A DNA stretch of 46,150 nucleotides from an uncultured Erythrobacter sp. (GTDB lineage: Bacteria; Pseudomonadota; Alphaproteobacteria; Sphingomonadales; Sphingomonadaceae): assembly GCA_947499095.1 (NCBI GenBank), contig CANMMR010000012.1, positions 1 to 46,150 on the forward strand, in the 5' to 3' direction. The position numbers and the translations under genes were made by a program. Position 1 is the first letter of the stretch, and each line of letters begins with the position of its first letter. This document shows positions 41,872-46,150 of this stretch, one piece after another. Below the pieces are notes generated by a model, which was not told the DNA's origin, searched no databases, and saw only the letters and a program-made list of their open reading frames with translations.

Positions 41872-43470
41872 TTTCCGGTCAAAGGTGGGCAATCCACCCT
41901 TCGACCGCGCGACTGCAGCAACTCCATGCTCAAGCGCTGCGGTCTCGCCCTTAATCTCAATCATGGATCCAATCTGAATGCGGCTGATGAAAGCTCGCGC
42001 GATGCGCTGCTTCACGTCGCTATCGCCGTGGATGAGGTTCTGGCGAATGATCTTTCCGAAATTGCGAACAGCAGTCGGCGTGATCCGGGCTGGTCCTCGA
42101 TCCAGCTGCTGGCGCAGCACTTTCGCGGTGCTGTTCAGACTATCAATTTCCGCCTTTCGCTCCTTGATCCGCAAAGCGATGTCCGGATCACGGGCGGAGA
42201 TCGTGCCGATCTCGATCCCATCGTGTAAGTTGGAAAGCCGCTTACGTGCTTCGGCGATCCTCTCTTCGCACTGTTGAAGTTCAAGCTGCTTGCGCTTGCG
42301 AGCCTCGTCGGATGTGTCGAGGACGCGACCGAGCAAACTCTCGAGTTTGTCTTGATCAAAGATCTTTTCGACAATCTCTCCCATAACGAGCGGGTCGAGC
42401 TTGTCCGTGCGCACATTAGGGCAGCGACAGGAGGAAGCGCCGCGGTTCGTGCGTTCATTGCACTTGTAGTAGCGATATCTACCGGAGCCTCCGGTCGCGA
42501 CGGTCATTCCCGCACCACAGTTTGGCATGCCGCAGTGGGTGAGGCCGATCAGCAGCGTGGGACCGTTGACGATGCGCGGAGCAGTGGTTCTCGGAGCGCG
42601 GGTGGCGCGAAGGGCGGCCACGTGATCGAAATTCTCTTTCGATATAAGCTGAGGGCATTTGACCATGGTCCACTCAGCTTCCGGCAAAAGATTTCCCCGC
42701 TCGTCGAACTTGTTGCCCGGAAACTCTCCCAAATAATGAGGCCGCGAGAGGATGCCCGCGATGTTCGAGTTGTGGAACTTGCCGCCACGACGCGTATAGC
42801 CGTGCTGATTCAGATATTCAGCAATCGCTCGGCCTCCCATCGGAGTTCCGTCGATACCGAGCCTTGCGAGGTCGAAGATCTTGCGAACGATCAGCGCCTC
42901 TTCCTCGTTGATAAAGAGTTTCTTCTTTTCTTTCTTCCCTCTGATTTCCACCGTGCGAGATTCGTAACCGAGCGGAACGGTTCCGCCTGGCCAGAACCCC
43001 TCTTCGGCAGTGCCCCTGAGACCCCGGCGAGTATTCATTGACGCCTTCACAATCGCGTCTTGGTCCTGCCAACCGGTCAGCAACTGGTGGAGCATGCCAA
43101 AATGGCTTTCTTCGAAGGTCTGGTAGGCAAACAGACATTTAACGCCGGCTCGTTTCAGTTGCCCTTGGGTGGTAACAATCAATTCAACATCGCGTGCGAG
43201 GCGCGCCATGTCGGCTGCAACGACAAAGTCCACCGGATGGTCATCACCCGTGGCCAAGAGCATCATCCGGTTGAACTCAGGCCTTTTCCAGTCCGAGCCG
43301 GAAAGGCCAGGTTCAACGAAGATTTCGATGAGCTCGATTCCCTGCTTGTCACAGTAGTTCTGCAGGTCGACTTTCTGCTGACGCAGAGAGGTTTTGTGCT
43401 CCGCTTGCTCGCTCGTGCTGACGCGGACATATCCGAATGCGCGCTTCTTCCTCGAATTTTCAGCGATCAT
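41818..43470 (-). CDS. Large serine recombinase (site-specific integrase)
   Basis: The 550-residue product starts MIAENSRKKRAFGYVRVSTS; ATG 43470 is preferred because GGAGGTG lies six bases before it, although the frame continues to ATG 43488. The resolvase domain has YVRVSTSEQ (catalytic S18, R16) and the Arg helix DMARLARD (about residue 95). Then a Recombinase domain, a zinc ribbon (THCGMPNCGAGM ... YYKCNERTN and SSCRCP) and a C-terminal coiled coil (about residues 420-480). Such proteins integrate phages and elements. The last about 17 codons (WCPEEDSNLHALASAAT) are antisense to the tRNA, and the TGA stop is the tRNA anticodon loop (41818-41820). The natural end was probably changed by the integration. 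Confidence 0.95.
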   Translation of the reverse strand: MIAENSRKKRAFGYVRVSTSEQAEHKTSLRQQKVDLQNYCDKQGIELIEIFVEPGLSGSDWKRPEFNRMMLLATGDDHPVDFVVAADMARLARDVELIVTTQGQLKRAGVKCLFAYQTFEESHFGMLHQLLTGWQDQDAIVKASMNTRRGLRGTAEEGFWPGGTVPLGYESRTVEIRGKKEKKKLFINEEEALIVRKIFDLARLGIDGTPMGGRAIAEYLNQHGYTRRGGKFHNSNIAGILSRPHYLGEFPGNKFDERGNLLPEAEWTMVKCPQLISKENFDHVAALRATRAPRTTAPRIVNGPTLLIGLTHCGMPNCGAGMTVATGGSGRYRYYKCNERTNRGASSCRCPNVRTDKLDPLVMGEIVEKIFDQDKLESLLGRVLDTSDEARKRKQLELQQCEERIAEARKRLSNLHDGIEIGTISARDPDIALRIKERKAEIDSLNSTAKVLRQQLDRGPARITPTAVRNFGKIIRQNLIHGDSDVKQRIARAFISRIQIGSMIEIKGETAALEHGVAAVARSKGGLPTFDRKWCPEEDSNLHALASAAT

Positions 43471-43562
43471 TCTGTGCACCTCCGTCATATCCGGCCGTCG
43501 TTCCTAGATAGGACCAAAATCCGCTTGTGGACCAAGCAAAAATCTCGTCCGTCAGACCAATC

Positions 43563-43880
43563 CTATCCTTCCGAGCTGATAATCTCGATGCCAGCAGCAC
43601 TGAACTTTTCCTCCAGCCTCCGCAGTTCCGCAATAGACCGCGAGAGACGGGTTTTGTTCGCGACTACGATCGCACGCACGCCGCTGCTTTCCGCAGTCTT
43701 CACGAGATGCTCGAGCTCGGACTGGCCGGAGTGCGCCGGACCAACGTCGGCGAACATACGCTGCAGATGCACTCCACAGGAAGCTGCTGCCCGTGTAATC
43801 GCGTCGTTCTGAGTCGCGATAGAAGCCGCCGCGCTCTGAGAGTTCGAAGAACAGCGCACATATCCAAAAGCCTTAGTCAT
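43563..43880 (-). CDS. Lone serine-recombinase catalytic domain, 105 residues
   Basis: The product starts MTKAFGYVRCSSNSQSAAAS and has the resolvase fold features: Y7, R9 and nucleophile S11 in YVRCSS, a GPAHSGQSELEHLVKTA segment like the GxSG...EL stretch of recombinases, and KTRLSRS with R78 and R81. The catalytic residues look complete. But it ends right after the domain (IEIISSEG), with no DNA-binding or zinc domain. AAGGAG lies eight bases before ATG 43880. It lies 74 bp upstream of the large recombinase and overlaps the previous gene by eight bases. It may be a helper or regulator of the large recombinase, or a remnant. No equivalent comes to mind. Confidence 0.8.
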   Translation of the reverse strand: MTKAFGYVRCSSNSQSAAASIATQNDAITRAAASCGVHLQRMFADVGPAHSGQSELEHLVKTAESSGVRAIVVANKTRLSRSIAELRRLEEKFSAAGIEIISSEG

Positions 43881-44055
43881 TAAATATCTCCTTGATAGCG
43901 TCCTCGCCAATAAGTTCGAGCAACAGGCGGGCGAGGTCATCCTCCGAAGGAGGCGCCAGCCACTCGATTTCTGCATGTGCATTCTCGAGCGACAGAGACG
44001 TCGTGCGCGCGCGACGGGGTCTATCACACCCTGCTTTCGCCAGCATCCGATCCAT
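43873..44055 (-). CDS. Small acidic protein of unknown function
   Basis: The 60-residue product starts MDRMLAKAGCDRPRRARTTS and continues LSLENAHAEIEWLAPPSEDD, ending ELIGEDAIKEIFND. The N-terminal third is basic, the rest acidic and helical, like small partner or antitoxin-type proteins, though no motif is recognised. GTG 44058 is an alternative start one codon earlier. It overlaps the recombinase-domain gene by eight bases and starts 20 bases after the ParB-like gene, so it is part of the same leftward unit. Confidence 0.65.
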   Translation of the reverse strand: MDRMLAKAGCDRPRRARTTSLSLENAHAEIEWLAPPSEDDLARLLLELIGEDAIKEIFND

Positions 44056-44075
44056 CACTACCGTCCCGATCCGAG

Positions 44076-45068
44076 TCAGATCCGCGGCGGCGAAGCCGCG
44101 TCCGGATTCGTCAGGAAAGTGAGAAGCGCTTCGAGCGCGGCGTCGAAGTCTTTAGCGGGATAGCCGGGCTCGAAGTTGATGACCGGCCCACCTTGGCGCT
44201 TTCTGTCGACGCAGATCTTGGTCTTCAAGCCGGGCCGCCTGACCGGTGTCCCGAGCACACGGTTGCGCCGCTTGGGCTGGCCACGCTTAGCGTTGATCCC
44301 GAGCTTCGCGCGGAGGTCGTCGGCGCTAATCGGCTTATCCGCAGCGATCAGGTCTTCGACCAACTTCCTGAACCGATCTGCGTTAGGCGAACTGCCGTCA
44401 GCATCAGTCGCATCGACTTTCTTCAGCCGCTCTAGCGTCGTGTAGAGATCGAACCAGAAACTGCGGGGAATTTTGGAACGATCGACCAGCAGGTCTGCGA
44501 GACCTTCGAATTCCTCTTCGGCTTCTGCTGCCGAAATCATCTGCGAGACATTTCCGGCACTGACGCAAAGCTCTCTCGCGATCGCGTCCTGCGCCACGCC
44601 CTCCCGGTGACGCGCGAGCGCTTGGCGGGCCGGACCCATCGGCTCACGTTTGCGGCGATGCCGGGTGTCGGCGAGCCGTATCGCGAGGGCGTCCTTTTCG
44701 TCGAAGCGAACGACCTTGACCATCGCATCAGGGTCGCGAGCGATCAGAGCCTGAAGGGTGACAAACCCATCAAGAAGAATCAGTTCGTTCCCGCGCTCCA
44801 CGACCGGGAAGGGCGCCACAAGGTGCTCGTGCGCAACGACGGCCTTAGCGTGTGCCAGATCATCATCGGAAAATGCCCGACGCTCGTGCAGCGCAGCATC
44901 AAGCTGGATGTCCCGCGCCAAAACATAGTTTGCGCCGACATCTCGCGTGATACTCTGAATGGAGCCGGCATGTGTCTCGGCTTCGGCGAGTTCACCGCCA
45001 TTGGAAGCAGCGGGTTTGCCGTTCACTCCATTGGCGTCGTTCTGTCCGTAGTCGAATTCGTCTTGCAT
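44076..45068 (-). CDS. ParB/RepB-like protein of the mobile element
   Basis: The 330-residue product has a ParB-like N-terminal part (VLARDIQLDAAL, then FPVVERGNELILLDGFVTLQ and LADTRHRRKREP) and a helix-turn-helix near residues 150-175 (AIARELCVSAGNVSQMISAA). The C-terminal part is rich in Lys/Arg and Pro with KRGQPKRRNRVLGTPVRRPG. The CTP-binding box GERR of chromosomal ParB is not obvious, which suggests the RepB/phage type. Such proteins segregate or regulate mobile elements. GAGGA lies five bases before ATG 45068 but inside a 10-bp hairpin, so translation may be controlled. Its partner ParA is not in the window. Confidence 0.8.
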   Translation of the reverse strand: MQDEFDYGQNDANGVNGKPAASNGGELAEAETHAGSIQSITRDVGANYVLARDIQLDAALHERRAFSDDDLAHAKAVVAHEHLVAPFPVVERGNELILLDGFVTLQALIARDPDAMVKVVRFDEKDALAIRLADTRHRRKREPMGPARQALARHREGVAQDAIARELCVSAGNVSQMISAAEAEEEFEGLADLLVDRSKIPRSFWFDLYTTLERLKKVDATDADGSSPNADRFRKLVEDLIAADKPISADDLRAKLGINAKRGQPKRRNRVLGTPVRRPGLKTKICVDRKRQGGPVINFEPGYPAKDFDAALEALLTFLTNPDAASPPRI

Positions 45069-45096
45069 GCTGTCCTCGGGATTGATGAGGACAGCA
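45068..45096 (-). promoter_or_regulatory. 10-bp hairpin over the ParB-like ribosome-binding site
   Basis: TGCTGTCCTC (45068-45077) and GAGGACAGCA (45087-45096) are exact reverse complements with a nine-base spacer. Read leftward the RNA is UGCUGUCCUC, loop, GAGGACAGCA directly before UG of the AUG, so the GAGG ribosome-binding sequence and the A of the AUG are paired. The same palindrome could be an operator. Both readings imply autoregulation. Confidence 0.7.
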
Positions 45097-45124
45097 CTTA
45101 TTCCGCGGTTTTCTGCGGGTGGCG

Positions 45125-45970
45125 CTAGTGATTTCGAAGCGGCTCAATATAGGGTTGTGCGCCGAAAATGTTGGAATTCAGGCATTTCTTCGAAGCGGGC
45201 AAACCGCGAATGTCCGATTTTTGTCCGAAATGAAATTTTGTCAGGTCATCATCGATGCCGATTAATCTCCCGGCGAACAGGCAAGGAAGTTCCAGATCGT
45301 TCGCGAATACGAAATCGGTCATGGGCGGGATTGGGGTTTCGCTGAGGATCAGAGCGCGATTGCGCGCATCCTTCAGTTCCTTACCCTTCAACCATGGCGA
45401 GGCGTAGTTCAGATCGAGCGTCCGCAATTCGGCATTGGTGCAAATCCATGCGTCAATCATCGCCTCGCTGCCAGTATCGCTGGTCCAGGCGTCGGGGCAA
45501 TACCCGGCCCTGATTAGCGGGTTGCGGTCTGGATCTCGGAGTCCGGTCTCAACCATTGCCTCTTCTGCCTCGCGCAGTCGCAGGACAAGGTCGGTTCCAA
45601 AGAAGGTAAGCCCATCGTCAGCGACGAACTCGTTCCACGCGGGCACTCCTTTCGAATTCTCCGCGAACACGCTAGGCGGACCCATCCGCTCAATTTCGAT
45701 GCGCAGCTCTTCGTGTTTCTCACCACGCAGACGCCGGTTCATGTGGAGGGCCGTGCGAGTCTGGCTGATGCCCGCCAGCATGTCGAGCGCGAAGCGGAAT
45801 ACGCTCGAAGCACGACCGCGCGAAAGCGCACGGCCGTTGGGGCATTCAGCAAGCATCGAAAGCAGCACGCGTATCAGATATCCGAGTTCATCGGTGCCAA
45901 GGCATTGCTCGTAGCTTTCGTCCTCTCGCACCCCTTGCTGCCGAAGCCGGAGACTGTCCAATATCGTCAT
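45125..45970 (-). CDS. Protein of unknown function in the accessory region
   Basis: The 281-residue product starts MTILDSLRLRQQGVREDESY and has no motif I can name. The region RFALDMLAGISQTRTALHMN is helical; later parts contain NPLIRAGYCPDAWTSDTGSE and PCLFAGRLIGIDDDLTKFHF. It looks soluble and acidic. Its ATG overlaps the stop of the gene upstream as ATGA, and 56 bp separate its stop from the ParB-like ATG, so it belongs to the same leftward array. It has no ribosome-binding site of its own, consistent with coupling. Confidence 0.75.
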   Translation of the reverse strand: MTILDSLRLRQQGVREDESYEQCLGTDELGYLIRVLLSMLAECPNGRALSRGRASSVFRFALDMLAGISQTRTALHMNRRLRGEKHEELRIEIERMGPPSVFAENSKGVPAWNEFVADDGLTFFGTDLVLRLREAEEAMVETGLRDPDRNPLIRAGYCPDAWTSDTGSEAMIDAWICTNAELRTLDLNYASPWLKGKELKDARNRALILSETPIPPMTDFVFANDLELPCLFAGRLIGIDDDLTKFHFGQKSDIRGLPASKKCLNSNIFGAQPYIEPLRNH

Positions 45971-46150
45971 GCTGCGTTCGGCGTGATCCGATGGTTCGCC
46001 GGTCGCCAGCCGATCGGCGCGGTAAACAGCGGACAGGATCGACAGCGGGGACAGGTCGGCAAGGTGTGCTCCGCTTGTCCCCCGTCAGCACCTATGGCAC
46101 AGATTTGAGGTTGTGATTTAAGGAGGATTTGGGCTTCGTCGTAGTGACGA
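45967..46150 (-). CDS. C-terminal end of a Cys-rich protein (runs off the window)
   Basis: On the minus strand the frame from 46149 down to TGA 45967-45969 has no stop: RHYDEAQILLKSQPQICAIG, then ADGGQAEHTLPTCPRCRSCP and LFTAPIGWRPANHRITPNAA. The start lies beyond the right edge. TPTCPRCRSCP has two CxxC pairs with the middle Cys shared (CPRCRSC), typical of small metal- or zinc-binding ends. Its stop overlaps the next gene start as ATGA, which supports that it is a real gene. Family unknown. Confidence 0.65.
   Translation of the reverse strand, partial: RHYDEAQILLKSQPQICAIGADGGQAEHTLPTCPRCRSCPLFTAPIGWRPANHRITPNAA

Larger units (their letters stand above)
41822..46150. mobile_element. Left end of an integrative element at tRNA-Leu (right end outside)
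   Basis: Between the tRNA-Leu 3' half and the window edge lies a leftward gene array: large serine recombinase, lone recombinase domain, small unknown, ParB-like, unknown and Cys-rich gene. The recombinase lies directly at the tRNA, as in elements that integrate at tRNA 3' ends. Such elements leave an identical tRNA tail at the far end; that copy is not in the window. The gene content is typical accessory DNA compared with the core genes to the left. No direct repeats can be checked here. Confidence 0.65.

Noticed and set aside
43489..43562. A promoter or attachment site between the two recombinase genes
   Set aside because: Only 74 bp with no clear symmetry or promoter boxes.

Overview
The window looks like high-GC chromosomal DNA of an alphaproteobacterium, most likely Sphingomonadales and probably an Erythrobacteraceae-type genome. 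The basis is the character of RpoB, RpoC, PurT and UbiG, the presence of a GapR/DUF2312 protein and a DUF1244 protein, tight ATGA-type gene overlaps, and a lone Flp/Tad-type pseudopilin cluster. This is recognition by eye; no database search was run.

Layout, left to right. (1) 1-3304: the tail of an unknown membrane protein, then leftward rplL and rplJ with an L10-type leader. A frameshifted small lipoprotein gene follows, then a three-gene leftward operon (DUF2975 membrane protein, YozG-type HTH regulator, multi-TM protein) preceded by three copies of a TATCG-N5-CGATA palindrome. (2) 3400-12300: a good sigma70-type promoter, rpoB, rpoC and a strong terminator. rplJL lies on the opposite strand to rpoBC. 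(3) 12378-19636: a membrane PAS-GGDEF-EAL protein, gltX, an old-yellow-enzyme-like oxidoreductase, leftward pyk, DUF1244 and gapR. (4) 19655-22409: a leftward, overlapping three-gene TadE/TadE/TadG set. (5) 22700-25387: ybjQ-like, CPBP protease, yebC, a 33-bp perfect inverted repeat, a 29-residue membrane peptide gene and ruvC. (6) 25388-26553: a locus where a YffB/ArsC-like gene appears once as an 11-codon stump and again intact about 0.8 kb downstream, with a small membrane-protein gene between. (7) 26547-34508: a glycerophosphodiesterase, ubiG, lysC, a frameshifted two-TM gene, purT, a large membrane/HEAT-like unknown, a nitronate-monooxygenase-like protein and a small unknown. (8) 34535-41592: a PhoX-type phosphatase behind a Pho-box-like site, a lipidated PQQ-cytochrome c dehydrogenase, a Tat-lipoprotein dienelactone hydrolase coupled to a beta-lactamase-fold hydrolase, and an NDUFA9-like SDR protein.

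(9) 41785-46150 is an accessory region starting exactly at a tRNA-Leu(CAG) gene. A large serine recombinase reads antisense into the tRNA and takes its stop codon from the anticodon loop. Upstream of it, in one leftward array, lie a 105-residue lone serine-recombinase catalytic domain, a 60-residue unknown, a ParB-like protein whose ribosome-binding site sits in a 10-bp hairpin, a 281-residue unknown and the cysteine-rich end of a further gene that runs off the window. I read this as one end of an integrative element whose other end lies outside the window. It is the best candidate here for an undescribed system.

Several genes use signals visible in the sequence: the Pho-box-like site (phosphate control of phoX), the three operators (autoregulation of the DUF2975-HTH operon), the L10 leader, and the ParB hairpin.
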